Shown: positions 1-10,545, counted from the stretch's first letter. The stretch is 17,445 nt of DNA from an uncultured Oscillospiraceae bacterium (GCA_910578575.1 CAJTQP010000047.1:1-17445); one strand, 5' to 3'. Made by a program: numbers and translations. The notes: a model not told the origin generated them from the letters alone.

Positions 1-3765
<3,765 letters not shown>

Positions 3766-3768
3766 TGG

Positions 3769-3806
3769 AAAGACCGGCTGCGGCAAACTGCCGTGGCCGG
3801 TCTTTT
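3769..3806 (+). terminator. rho-independent terminator after rpoC
   Basis: AAGACCGGC pairs with GCCGGTCTT, with an inner TGCGGCA/TGCCGTG pairing around AAC, and the structure ends in TTTT. It begins 3 bases after the rpoC stop, so it closes the rpoBC transcript before murB. Confidence 0.9.
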
Positions 3807-3836
3807 ACAAAAGGACTAGGTTTTCCCATAAGGATT

Positions 3837-3845
3837 TGCTATAAT
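3837..3845 (+). promoter_or_regulatory. extended -10 promoter for murB
   Basis: TGCTATAAT is a perfect extended -10 (TG-n-TATAAT). The hexamer 17 bases upstream (TAGGTT) is a poor -35, so the TG motif probably compensates. It lies between the rpoC terminator and the murB ribosome site (GGGGAGG, 3868-3874). Confidence 0.7.
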
Positions 3846-3880
3846 AAAACAGTTACGAAACAAAATAGGGGAGGAATACC

Positions 3881-4804
3881 ATGACGCCAATGCAGACACT
3901 CCAAGCTGCCCTTCACGCACGCCTGCCCCAGTTGGAGCTGCGGGAGAGGGAGCCCATGGCCCAGCACACCAGCTTTAAGGTGGGGGGCCCGGTGACCCTC
4001 ATGGCCCTGCCCCAGGAGGCGGAAAGCCTGCCCATCCTCCTGGCCTGCGCCTGGGAGGCCGGGGTAGAGCCCTTCTTTCTGGGCAAGGGCTCCAATCTCC
4101 TGGTGAGCGACGATGGGGCGGAGGCCTTCGTGGTGAAAACGGCAGGTGGACTGAACCGGTTGGAACGGACCGGGGAGACATCCCTTTATGTGGGGGCCGG
4201 GGTGACTCTGGCCCAGGCGGCGGTGTTTGCCGCCAACCAAGGCCTCACCGGGCTGGAGTTCGCCCACGGCATCCCCGGTACCCTGGGGGGTGGCGTATTT
4301 ATGAACGCCGGCGCCTACGACGGGGAGATGGCCCAGGTGCTGCGCTGGGTGGACTGCGTGGACCGGCAGGGAACACCCCACCGCCTGGCCCTGCCGGAGC
4401 TGGAATTGGGCTACCGCAGCAGCGTCTTTGCCCACCTGCCCTGGCTGATCTTGGGGGCGGAGCTGGCCCTGGCACCGGGGGAAACGGAGCGTATCCGGGC
4501 CCGGATGGCGGAGCTGGCCCAGCGTCGGCGGAGCAAGCAGCCCCTGGAATACCCCAGTGCCGGAAGTACCTTCAAGCGCCCCCAGGGCCACTTTGCCGGG
4601 GGGCTCATTGAGCAGTGCGGCTTGAAGGGGGCCCGTGTGGGGGGAGCTCAGGTGTCGGAAAAGCACGCAGGCTTTGTGGTGAACACCGGCGGTGCCACCT
4701 GCCAGGATATCTTAACCCTTATCCGCCAGGTACGGGAGACGGTGCAGCGGGAGACCGGGGTGCTTTTGGAGCCGGAGGTTCGCCTTTTGGGCTGTAGCCT
4801 GTAA
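3881..4804 (+). CDS. murB: UDP-N-acetylenolpyruvoylglucosamine reductase
   Basis: FAD-dependent cytoplasmic enzyme that reduces UDP-GlcNAc-enolpyruvate with NADPH to UDP-MurNAc, the second committed step of peptidoglycan precursor synthesis. At 307 aa it has the compact type II MurB size usual in Firmicutes. FAD-binding signatures: HTSFKVGGPV near residue 28, GKGSNLLVSDDG near 68, and the glycine-rich HGIPGTLGGGVFMNAGAYDGE near 130-150. The substrate side shows LGYRSSVF and AGSTFKRP, whose Ser is the family's proton donor, followed by GGLIEQCGLKGARVGG and a C-terminal LLEPEVRLLG. ATG at 3881 follows GGGGAGG by 6 bases. It shares a transcript with the next gene (17-base gap, no terminator between). 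Confidence 0.97.
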   Translation: MTPMQTLQAALHARLPQLELREREPMAQHTSFKVGGPVTLMALPQEAESLPILLACAWEAGVEPFFLGKGSNLLVSDDGAEAFVVKTAGGLNRLERTGETSLYVGAGVTLAQAAVFAANQGLTGLEFAHGIPGTLGGGVFMNAGAYDGEMAQVLRWVDCVDRQGTPHRLALPELELGYRSSVFAHLPWLILGAELALAPGETERIRARMAELAQRRRSKQPLEYPSAGSTFKRPQGHFAGGLIEQCGLKGARVGGAQVSEKHAGFVVNTGGATCQDILTLIRQVRETVQRETGVLLEPEVRLLGCSL

Positions 4805-4821
4805 AAAACAAGGAGAATACT

Positions 4822-5397
4822 ATGAAGGATCGCTTTTATATGCTGATGCTGGCCACCAGCGGCAACGAGAGGAACGAGACAAGATTTGAGCACTACCAGG
4901 ACGTGAAGGTGGCGGAGGCCCAGGTCCAGGACTGGCTCATGCGCTACTGCGGCATGGAGGTCATCCCCTACGGCCAGGAGGAGGCCGTCCGGGCCGCCAA
5001 CGACGGGCGGCTCCCGGAGGATGCCTTCCTCTGCCCCCAGGTGGAGAAACCCCAGGATTTGGTGAAATACAACGGTTTTTACGACTACGGCAGCCTGGGG
5101 GTGTTCAACCTCTTCCTCACCCCGGTGTGCGACAAGGAGGATGCCCAGCGCTTTTGCAACGGCATGAACAAGGAGTATGAGATCGACCAGGAGTTCAGTG
5201 AGCGGGCAGACCGGATGATGGAGCAGCTCCATACCTTTGTGCGCTCCTTTGAGGACGAGACCGTGGACCCCAGCCAGGCGGAGGAGGCCATCCGAACCTT
5301 CCTCCTTCAGGGGGGCTTCAGCCTCTTCGATTTCGGGGAGGAGACCCCGGAGATGGTGGTGCTCCCCAGCGATGGAAGCCCCTGGCAGGGCTTGTAA
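4822..5397 (+). CDS. hypothetical protein, 191 aa, cotranscribed with murB
   Basis: I do not recognise this family. The ORF is convincing: ATG follows AAGGAG (4810-4815) by 6 bases, codon use matches its neighbours, and it sits 17 bases behind murB with no terminator between. The product is soluble-looking, with no signal peptide or membrane segment, and rich in Glu, Asp and aromatic residues. Cys residues occur at CGMEV, FLCPQ, VCDKED and RFCNG, without a zinc-type CxxC pair. The C-terminal half looks helical and acidic (SERADRMMEQLHTFVRSFEDE). No catalytic motif is visible. A role in cell-wall metabolism would be a guess from position only. Confidence 0.8.
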   Translation: MKDRFYMLMLATSGNERNETRFEHYQDVKVAEAQVQDWLMRYCGMEVIPYGQEEAVRAANDGRLPEDAFLCPQVEKPQDLVKYNGFYDYGSLGVFNLFLTPVCDKEDAQRFCNGMNKEYEIDQEFSERADRMMEQLHTFVRSFEDETVDPSQAEEAIRTFLLQGGFSLFDFGEETPEMVVLPSDGSPWQGL

Positions 5398-5415
5398 AGA
5401 ATAAAGTTTTCGTCT

Positions 5416-5458
5416 ACCTTTTTCAAAAGGTGGCGGAGTCCAGGGGCAGAGCCTCTGG
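5416..5458. repeat. intergenic double-hairpin element
   Basis: Two adjacent hairpins: ACCTTTT/AAAAGGT (5416-5431) and CCAGGGGC/GCCTCTGG (5440-5458, loop AGA, one G-U pair). From memory, the layout (CCTTTTTCAAAAGG, then a CCAGGGGC...CTGG hairpin) resembles a short sequence scattered between genes in GC-rich gut Clostridia. Only one copy lies in this window, so repetitiveness is inference. Confidence 0.4.
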
Positions 5459-5486
5459 GCAGGTTTGGACGGCAGCCCAACCAAAT

Positions 5487-5519
5487 GCGCGGGACAAAAA
5501 ACACGTCCCGCGCTTTTTT
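5487..5519 (+). terminator. rho-independent terminator after the murB operon
   Basis: GCGCGGGAC and GTCCCGCGC form a perfect 9-bp stem with a 9-base A-rich loop, followed by TTTTTT. It isolates dpaAB from the murB transcript. Confidence 0.92.
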
Positions 5520-5520
5520 C

Positions 5521-5547
5521 ACCCTTTTCCACCCCCCAGAATAGAAT
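5521..5547 (+). promoter_or_regulatory. possible sigma-K-type promoter for dpaAB
   Basis: No vegetative TTGACA/TATAAT pair is seen in the 50 bases between the terminator and the dpaA ribosome site. There is AC (5521-5522), 17 bases, then AATAGAAT (5540-5547), one mismatch from the sigma-K -10 consensus CATAnnnT. The dpa operon is transcribed by sigma-K in the mother cell in Bacillus. The motif is short, so this is tentative. Confidence 0.35.
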
Positions 5548-5572
5548 GACCAGGAGGGAAGGAGGTATTGCT

Positions 5573-6448
5573 ATGGAGGCAATGGATCGGGAGCGAAACA
5601 TTTGGGTGGTGGGCGGAGACCAACGCCAGCGGGCCCTGGTGCGCCTACTCCGGGAGGACGGCCATACCGTCCGCCTGGCGGCATTGGAGGACCAGGACCT
5701 GGGCACAGAACCCCTGGGACCAGGCTTGGCCCTGGCCCACTGCGTGATCCTCCCCCTGCCGGTGACCCGGCCGGACGGGATGCTCAACGCCCCTCTGAGC
5801 CGGGAGCCGCTGTCCTTGGAATCGTTGCTGGAGTACATGGAGCCGGGGCAGGTCCTCTGCGCAGGCATGGTGTCCCCGGCGGTGCGGGAACTGGCGGAGA
5901 GCCGGGGCCTGCGGGTCTTTGACTACTACGCCAGGGAGGAGTGTATGGTCACCAACGCCGTGCCCACTGCCGAGGGGGCAGTCCAGGTGGCCATGGAGGA
6001 ACTGCCCACCACCCTGCACAATGCGCGGGTCCTGATTCTGGGCTTTGGCCGGGTGGGGAAGCTCACCGCCCACCGGATGGGCGCCCTGGGGGCCAAGGTG
6101 ACGGTGTGCGCCAAGCGCTACGAGGACCTGGCCTGGGCGGCGGCCTACGGCTGCGACACCCTGCGCCTGGAGACCCTCTCCTACGAGTTGGGGGGCTTTG
6201 ACCTCATCGTCAACACCATCCCCGCCCGCGTGCTGTCCCCCCACCGGCTGTCCCTGGTGAACCCGGAGGCGTTCATCCTGGACCTGGCCTCGGCCCCCGG
6301 CGGGGTGGACCAGAGAGCCGCCAAGGAACTGGGCCTGCGGGTGCTCCAAGCCCCCGGCCTTCCCGGACGGACGGCCCCGGTGACCGCGGCGGCGGCCATC
6401 CGGGATGCGGTCTACCACATACTCTGGGAACTGGAGGAAGCACCATGA
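5573..6448 (+). CDS. dpaA: dipicolinate synthase subunit A
   Basis: With DpaB it converts a lysine-pathway intermediate (dihydroxytetrahydrodipicolinate) to dipicolinic acid, which fills the spore core with calcium and gives heat resistance. 291 aa, the usual size. Residues 8-110 form an N-terminal nucleotide-fold-like domain (NIWVVGGDQRQRALVRLL). A second Rossmann domain has VLILGFGRVGKLTAHRMGALG at 153-173 (GFGRVG, the NAD(P)-binding turn). VTNAVPTAEGAVQVAMEE near 127-143 is typical of the family. The frame is open from 5465, but ATG 5573 follows AAGGAGG (5559-5565) by 7 bases, and the upstream part runs through the terminator, so the longer form is rejected. It overlaps dpaB by ATGA. Also known as spoVFA. 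Confidence 0.95.
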   Translation: MEAMDRERNIWVVGGDQRQRALVRLLREDGHTVRLAALEDQDLGTEPLGPGLALAHCVILPLPVTRPDGMLNAPLSREPLSLESLLEYMEPGQVLCAGMVSPAVRELAESRGLRVFDYYAREECMVTNAVPTAEGAVQVAMEELPTTLHNARVLILGFGRVGKLTAHRMGALGAKVTVCAKRYEDLAWAAAYGCDTLRLETLSYELGGFDLIVNTIPARVLSPHRLSLVNPEAFILDLASAPGGVDQRAAKELGLRVLQAPGLPGRTAPVTAAAAIRDAVYHILWELEEAP

Positions 6449-7026
6449 GTGAAGAACGGGTGGGATTCGCCCTGACTGGATCCTTTTGCACCTTAGAGAC
6501 GACCCTGACGGCCATGGAGGCTTTGGCGGAGGACTATCCCGACATCCTCCCCATCGTCTCCCCGGCGGTGGCGGACACCGACACCCGCTTTGGCCGGGCG
6601 GAGGATTTTCACGCCCGCATCACCCAACTGTGTGGCCGTGGGGTCGTTGACAGCATCCGGGAGGCGGAGCCCATCGGGCCGCGCAAGCTCCTGGACGTGC
6701 TGGTGATCGCCCCCTGCACCGGGAACACCCTGGCCAAACTGGCAGCAGGGGTGGCGGACACCGCCGTGACCATGGCCGCCAAGGCCCACCTGCGCAACGG
6801 TCGGCCGGTGGTCCTGGCGGTCTCTACCAACGACGGCCTGGCGGGGGCTGCCCGGAATATCGGGGAGCTCCTGTGCCGGAAACACTACTATTTCGTCCCC
6901 TTCCGCCAGGACGACCCGGAGGGGAAACCCACCTCTCTGGTGGCGGATTTTGGAAAACTCACCGACACCGTCACGGCGGCCTTGGAAGGGCGGCAGCTCC
7001 AGCCCCTGCTGCTGGGGCCCGCCTGA
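6445..7026 (+). CDS. dpaB: dipicolinate synthase subunit B (flavoprotein family)
   Basis: Second subunit of dipicolinate synthase (spoVFB), 193 aa, of the FMN-binding flavoprotein fold shared with PPC decarboxylases. Seen: the early nucleotide loop FALTGSFCT (residues 8-16), APCTGNTLAKLAAGVADTAVTMAAKAHLR near 89-117, and RPVVLAVSTNDGL soon after. Its ATG lies inside the dpaA stop (ATGA), implying translational coupling and 1:1 production. A 12-bp hairpin follows the stop. Confidence 0.95.
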   Translation: MSEERVGFALTGSFCTLETTLTAMEALAEDYPDILPIVSPAVADTDTRFGRAEDFHARITQLCGRGVVDSIREAEPIGPRKLLDVLVIAPCTGNTLAKLAAGVADTAVTMAAKAHLRNGRPVVLAVSTNDGLAGAARNIGELLCRKHYYFVPFRQDDPEGKPTSLVADFGKLTDTVTAALEGRQLQPLLLGPA

Positions 7027-7034
7027 GAGGCAAC

Positions 7035-7063
7035 ACGGGAAGGGCCGGTTTGGCCCTTCCCGT
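7035..7063. terminator. strong hairpin between convergent dpaB and phzF-like genes
   Basis: ACGGGAAGGGCC and GGCCCTTCCCGT make a perfect 12-bp stem with a 5-base loop. No T-run follows on either strand, so it may end transcription inefficiently or only protect 3' ends. Its place between convergent genes supports a bidirectional role. Confidence 0.6.
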
Positions 7064-7088
7064 ACATAGGCAGAGGCGTGGCAGGGTG

Positions 7089-7862
7089 TCACAAGCGCAA
7101 CACCGACTCTGCGAACAAGGCGGCATAGCCAGCCAGATAGACCTTCTCCCCCACGCTGCGGCAGTATAATGTGCCGCCCCGGCGGGAGGCCTGGTAGGCC
7201 ACCAGCTCTGACTTGCCCAGTTTCCCGGCCCAATAGGGGATGATGTGGCAGTGGCCGGACCCGCAGACCGGGTCCTCCGCCACGCTGAGCTTGGGGGCAA
7301 AGCTCCGGGAGATGCAATCGGTATCCTCCCCCTGGGCACTGGCGTGTTGAAGCAGGCCGGGAAGGGCCTGGAGCTTGCCTTGGTCTGGGGCCATCTCCCG
7401 GATATCCCCAGGCGTCTCGAAAATGCACAGCAGGTCCCGCCCCAGGTAGGCCTCTAGGGGGCGTTTCCCAAAGGCCTGGGTCATGGCATCGGTGACAGGG
7501 ATGGGCCGAAGGGCAAAGGCGGGGAAGTCTAGCTCCAGCAGTTCCCCCCGCTTGCGCACCACCAGGGGGCCGCTCATGGACTGGAAGTGGATCTCTTCCG
7601 CTGATGTCTCATAAAAGCGCAGGAGGACGTAGGCGGTGGCCAGGGTGGCGTGGCCGCAGAGGTCGATCTCACCGCCAGGGGTGAACCAGCGCAGGCGGTA
7701 GCCATCCCCCTCCGGAACGGTAAAGGCCGTTTCGGAGAGATTGTTCTCTAAGGCGATGCTGGACATGGTCTCCACTGGGAGCCAGTCCTCTAGGACACAG
7801 ACGGCAGCGGGGTTTCCGCGAAAGATTTCTTGGGAAAAGGCGTCTACGATATACTGCTTCAT
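7089..7862 (-). CDS. PhzF-family isomerase-like protein
   Basis: Member of the PhzF/diaminopimelate epimerase-fold family, 257 aa. In PhzF itself the enzyme isomerises dihydro-hydroxyanthranilate; most relatives have unknown substrates, and no phenazine genes lie nearby, so the substrate is open. Seen: an N-terminal VDAFSQEIFRGNPAAVCVL, the catalytic Glu in ENNLSETAF (E44, equivalent to PhzF Glu45), GGEIDLCGHATLATAYVL (residues 63-80), and the second-domain mirror motif AEDPVCGSGHCHIIPY. ATG 7862 follows GGAGG (7870-7874) by 7 bases; the longer frame to 7907 has no ribosome site and is rejected. It has its own promoter, though the ABC-F gene lies upstream on the same strand. Confidence 0.93.
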   Translation of the reverse strand: MKQYIVDAFSQEIFRGNPAAVCVLEDWLPVETMSSIALENNLSETAFTVPEGDGYRLRWFTPGGEIDLCGHATLATAYVLLRFYETSAEEIHFQSMSGPLVVRKRGELLELDFPAFALRPIPVTDAMTQAFGKRPLEAYLGRDLLCIFETPGDIREMAPDQGKLQALPGLLQHASAQGEDTDCISRSFAPKLSVAEDPVCGSGHCHIIPYWAGKLGKSELVAYQASRRGGTLYCRSVGEKVYLAGYAALFAESVLRL

Positions 7863-7892
7863 GGGAAATCCTCCCTCTTGGTTTGTAGAAAC

Positions 7893-7921
7893 ACTATAGC
7901 AAAGCAAGGCCAGAGGAACAA
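7893..7921 (-). promoter_or_regulatory. sigma-A promoter for the phzF-like gene
   Basis: On the minus strand TTGTTC (7916-7921), a 17-base spacer, and TATAGT (7893-7898) preceded by TGC, an extended -10. It sits between the ABC-F stop and the phzF-like start. Confidence 0.7.
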
Positions 7922-7948
7922 GAGGGGTGGGGAAATTTCAGCGTATTG

Positions 7949-9409
7949 TTAGAGGGTCACCACCTTCGTGGCCACCCCATCCCGAAAGGCCCCGTCGTGC
8001 TCCACGAAGAGCATGGTGGGGGCGAAGCGTTGGAGCAGTGTTTCAATTTGCATCCGGGAGTAGATGTCGATATAGTTTAGAGGTTCGTCCCATACATACA
8101 GATGGGCCTGCTGGCACAGGCTTCGGGCCAAGAGCAGCTTTTTCTTCTGTCCGGCGGAGTAGTCCGCCAAATCCTTTTCAAACTGCACCCGTGGAAACCC
8201 CATTTTCCGTAGGATGGCCAGGAAGAGGCTTCTGTCCATGTCGGCCTCCTGGGCGAAGTGGGAGAGGCTGCCCCGGAGGTGGCCGGTGCCCTGGGGGACG
8301 TGGGAAATCACCAGCCCGGAGCCCACCGTAACGGTGCCGCTGTGGGGGATATCCTCCCCCAGGAGCAGGTGAAGAAGGCTGCTTTTCCCGCTGCCGTTCC
8401 GGCCGTCCAGGGCCACCCGCTCCCCCCGCTCTACGGTGAAGGAAGTGGGCGAGCAGACTTGCCGGTCCCCATAGCGGATGGACACGTCGGAGAAGCTGGC
8501 CAACACTTGGGCGTGGTAGCGTTGGGGGAAGAGCTTCAAGTCCTCGGCGGTTTCCAGGTCTTTCAATAGGCTGGCCTTTTCCTCCAACGCCTGCTGCTGG
8601 CGGGCCTCCAGGGCCTTGGAGCGCTTCATCATCTTGGCGGCCTTGTGGCCCACAAAGCCCTTGTCATAGGCCCCGATCTTGGAGGCCTCCACCCGGTCCG
8701 ACCAGGCTGCCGAACGCTTGGAGGCCTGCTGGAGGCGGCGAATGTCCTTTTGCAGCCGCTGATTCTGAGCGGCCTCAAAATCCTGCTGCCGCTGGAAGTT
8801 GTCCAGCCAGGAGGAGAAGTTGCCGCTTTGCACGTCGATGGTGGTGCGGTTCAGGGACAGAATATGGTCCACGCAGCCGTCCAAAAAACGGCGGTCATGG
8901 GAGACCAGGATAAAGCCGGATTTCCGCTTCAGATAGTCCGCCACCAGCCCCCGCGCCCGGCTGTCCAGGTGGTTGGTGGGCTCGTCGATGAGGAGGAAGT
9001 GGCCGGGGTTCAGGAACAGGGCGGCCAGGAGCAGCTTGGTCTGCTCCCCCTGGGAGAGGGTTTGGAACGGCCGCTGCAACACCTCCCAGTCCACTTCCAA
9101 ATAGGAGAGCTCCCGGAGCAGTTCCCACTCCTGGGCCTGGGGGCAGATCTCCTCCAACACCGTCTGGGCGGGGCGTTCCGGTTGGTGGACGGGGTAGGGG
9201 AAGTAGTCAAAGGGCACGGCGCTGTGGATGTGTCCGCTATAGTCGTAGCGCCCCAGAAGGAGCTGGAGAAAGGTGGTTTTCCCCCGGCCGTTCCGGCCCA
9301 CGAAGCCTAGTTTCCAGACGGTGTCGATTTGGAAATTGACCCGTTCAAAAATCGGGTCATAGCTGCCGGGGTAAGTGAAGCTCAAATCCTCCACTTTAAT
9401 CATAGACAT
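7949..9409 (-). CDS. Lsa-type ABC-F ATPase (ribosomal protection protein)
   Basis: ABC-F proteins lack membrane domains and act on the ribosome; Lsa members dislodge lincosamides, streptogramin A and pleuromutilins. 486 aa, two ATPase domains: Walker A GRNGRGKTT (38-46), signature LSQGEQ (118-123), Walker B LLIDEPTNHLD (E143), switch VSHD (169-172); linker about 205-300, rich in Lys, Arg and Gln; second Walker A GRNGSGKSS (336-344), signature YSAGQ (417-421), Walker B LYVWDEPLNYID (437-448), switch VEHD. Degenerate second motifs of this kind (WDEPLNY) are typical of Lsa(A)-like proteins. Both catalytic Glu residues are present. ATG 9409 follows AGGGAGG by 9 bases; a second ATG lies at 9403. 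The frame is open back to 9541, but that stretch crosses the attenuator hairpin. Resistance is inferred, not shown. Confidence 0.93.
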   Translation of the reverse strand: MSMIKVEDLSFTYPGSYDPIFERVNFQIDTVWKLGFVGRNGRGKTTFLQLLLGRYDYSGHIHSAVPFDYFPYPVHQPERPAQTVLEEICPQAQEWELLRELSYLEVDWEVLQRPFQTLSQGEQTKLLLAALFLNPGHFLLIDEPTNHLDSRARGLVADYLKRKSGFILVSHDRRFLDGCVDHILSLNRTTIDVQSGNFSSWLDNFQRQQDFEAAQNQRLQKDIRRLQQASKRSAAWSDRVEASKIGAYDKGFVGHKAAKMMKRSKALEARQQQALEEKASLLKDLETAEDLKLFPQRYHAQVLASFSDVSIRYGDRQVCSPTSFTVERGERVALDGRNGSGKSSLLHLLLGEDIPHSGTVTVGSGLVISHVPQGTGHLRGSLSHFAQEADMDRSLFLAILRKMGFPRVQFEKDLADYSAGQKKKLLLARSLCQQAHLYVWDEPLNYIDIYSRMQIETLLQRFAPTMLFVEHDGAFRDGVATKVVTL

Positions 9410-9442
9410 GATACCATGCCTCCCTTCAAAACCATAAAATAA

Positions 9443-9472
9443 GAGCTGCAAGAAAGCAAGTTCTTGCAGCTC
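9443..9472 (-). terminator. attenuator terminator hairpin in the ABC-F leader
   Basis: Minus-strand GAGCTGCAAGAA (9472-9461) and TTCTTGCAGCTC (9454-9443) form a perfect 12-bp stem with a 6-base loop, followed by TTATTTTAT. It lies between the leader promoter and the ABC-F start, so transcription must pass it. Its 3' arm can instead pair with an upstream segment. Confidence 0.85.
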
Positions 9473-9540
9473 GTCACAGCACACCCCCGCCCCTGGCACA
9501 GGCCAGTGACGGCGGGATGGAACGGAGAAGAGATGGTTCA

Positions 9541-9606
9541 CTTTCTTGCAAATGGGCGCAGTTGTACCGGGGTACAGCCGCTAAATCCAGTTTTACTTGC
9601 AAGAAA
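9541..9606 (-). promoter_or_regulatory. anti-terminator / anti-antiterminator segments of the ABC-F leader
   Basis: Segment 1, TTTCTTGCAA (9606-9597), overlaps the end of the upstream ORF. Segment 2, TTTGCAAGAAAG (9552-9541), pairs with segment 1 over 10 bases (TTTCTTGCAA/TTGCAAGAAA). Segment 2 also pairs over 10 bases with the terminator 3' arm (TGCAAGAAAG/CTTTCTTGCA). The pairings are mutually exclusive, as in ribosome-mediated attenuation. Confidence 0.8.
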
Positions 9607-9616
9607 TATGACGCAT
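9593..9616 (-). CDS. 7-residue leader peptide MRHISCK (upstream ORF)
   Basis: ATG at 9616, seven codons (M R H I S C K), then TAA. A purine-rich AGAGGGG lies 7 bases upstream, an acceptable ribosome site. The last codons (TCT TGC AAG) are leader segment 1, so a ribosome stalled here would hide it. Inferred role: a sensor whose stalling by an antibiotic turns on the ABC-F gene, comparable in principle to leader ORFs known upstream of other antibiotic-resistance ABC-F genes. Expression is not proven. Confidence 0.65.
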   Translation of the reverse strand: MRHISCK

Positions 9617-9648
9617 CTTCCCGCCCCTCTCTTCATTCAGTTGCGCTC

Positions 9649-9677
9649 AGGATACCACAGCTTGATGGAAAAAGCAA
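9649..9677 (-). promoter_or_regulatory. promoter of the ABC-F leader
   Basis: On the minus strand TTGCTT (9672-9677), 17 bases, TATCCT (9649-9654) preceded by TGG. The expected start near 9642 leaves about 26 bases before the leader peptide ATG, leaving room for its ribosome site. Confidence 0.6.
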
Positions 9678-9697
9678 GCCCTGATTTTTTCGGGTAC

Positions 9698-10369
9698 TCA
9701 CATCCCCAGGAAGTGTACATAGTCCTCCACAGACATCAACGGCATGGAGAGCTGCTGTTGGGTGGTTTGACTTACCGTGCCCTCTGCCACCAGCTCATAC
9801 CCGGCCTGCTCCACAACAGTGAGGTATTGGGAGACGATTTCCTGCACAGAGGGCTGCTGAGATACCAGCAACTTCCCGCAGTTGCGATAGAGCTCCAGGC
9901 AGGGGGCGCAGCAGGAGAAGGCCGCCTGGATGACGGAGAAATTATTTTCTCCGGGAAAGCCGCTGTTGGCAATGGCCACATAGCGCTGTTGCCGGGGCCG
10001 GGCGTCGGCCATGTCAAAGTCTCCGGCCTGCTGGGTGATCTTGGGGCTTTTCAAGGGGATCAGACGATCCACGAAGTTTTTCAGCAGTCCGGTCATGTTC
10101 CAGGAGTACACCGGCGAACCGAAGCACACCACGTGGGCGGACTGATAGGCCGCCAGCAACGGGGCCATGGCATCCTTCCGGACGCATTGTCCTGGTGTCT
10201 GGAACCAGCAGGCGAAGCAGCCCCGGCACTGGTCGATTGGGTGGTCTATCAGGTGGCAGGTCTCCGTCTCGGCTCCGGCACGGGCCGCACCGGAGAGAAA
10301 GGCCCGGATGATCTGATACGTGGCGCTGGCTTTCCCTGCGGGGCTGCCATTGAATGCGATTACTTTCAT
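9698..10369 (-). CDS. flavodoxin-like NAD(P)H-dependent FMN oxidoreductase
   Basis: Member of the FMN reductase / multimeric flavodoxin family (WrbA and iron-sulfur flavoprotein relatives), 223 aa, cytosolic. Seen: the N-terminal FMN phosphate loop MKVIAFNGSPAGKASATYQ, a cysteine cluster CRGCFACWFQTPGQC near residues 48-62, and the isoalloxazine-side FGSPVYSWNMTGLLKNFVDR near 83-102. The C-terminal half (CCAPCLELYRNCGKLLV) has further cysteines. In iron-sulfur flavoproteins the compact cysteine motif binds a [4Fe-4S] cluster, but the spacing here is not diagnostic. ATG 10369 follows AAGGAGG by 7 bases. It has its own promoter and ends just before the ABC-F leader promoter. Electron partner unknown. 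Confidence 0.9.
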   Translation of the reverse strand: MKVIAFNGSPAGKASATYQIIRAFLSGAARAGAETETCHLIDHPIDQCRGCFACWFQTPGQCVRKDAMAPLLAAYQSAHVVCFGSPVYSWNMTGLLKNFVDRLIPLKSPKITQQAGDFDMADARPRQQRYVAIANSGFPGENNFSVIQAAFSCCAPCLELYRNCGKLLVSQQPSVQEIVSQYLTVVEQAGYELVAEGTVSQTTQQQLSMPLMSVEDYVHFLGM

Positions 10370-10399
10370 GAAATTCCCTCCTTTTTTGCTTTCCTGGGC

Positions 10400-10428
10400 A
10401 TTCTACCATGCAGGATCGGGGCGGACAA
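10400..10428 (-). promoter_or_regulatory. promoter for the flavodoxin-like gene
   Basis: On the minus strand TTGTCC (10423-10428), 17 bases, TAGAAT (10400-10405) preceded by TGG. The ribosome site CCTCCTT (plus-strand reading 10377-10383) follows downstream. Confidence 0.6.
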
Positions 10429-10513
10429 CCGACGCTCCGTAGAGTGTGGGTCCCATTTGTGGGCCGGAAGGAGACGGATTCCAGAGATGAAGAGATTCTT
10501 CCGTGCTTTTCCG

Positions 10514-10537
10514 CAGGATTGCGGGACGAAAATCCTG
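10514..10537. promoter_or_regulatory. inverted repeat just upstream of the smpB -35
   Basis: CAGGATT (10514-10520) and AATCCTG (10531-10537), perfect 7-base arms around 10 bases, end 8 bases before the -35. Possibly an operator; a chance repeat cannot be excluded. Confidence 0.35.
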
Positions 10538-10545
10538 TTTATCCC

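Noticed and set aside
4648..5868. 406-aa minus-strand ORF across murB, the hypothetical gene and dpaA
   Set aside because: It spans two transcription units and a terminator on the opposite strand; an artefact of high GC.
9410..9541. 44-residue N-terminal extension of the ABC-F protein
   Set aside because: The stretch encodes the attenuator terminator and matches no ABC-F N-terminus; the ribosome site points to ATG 9409.
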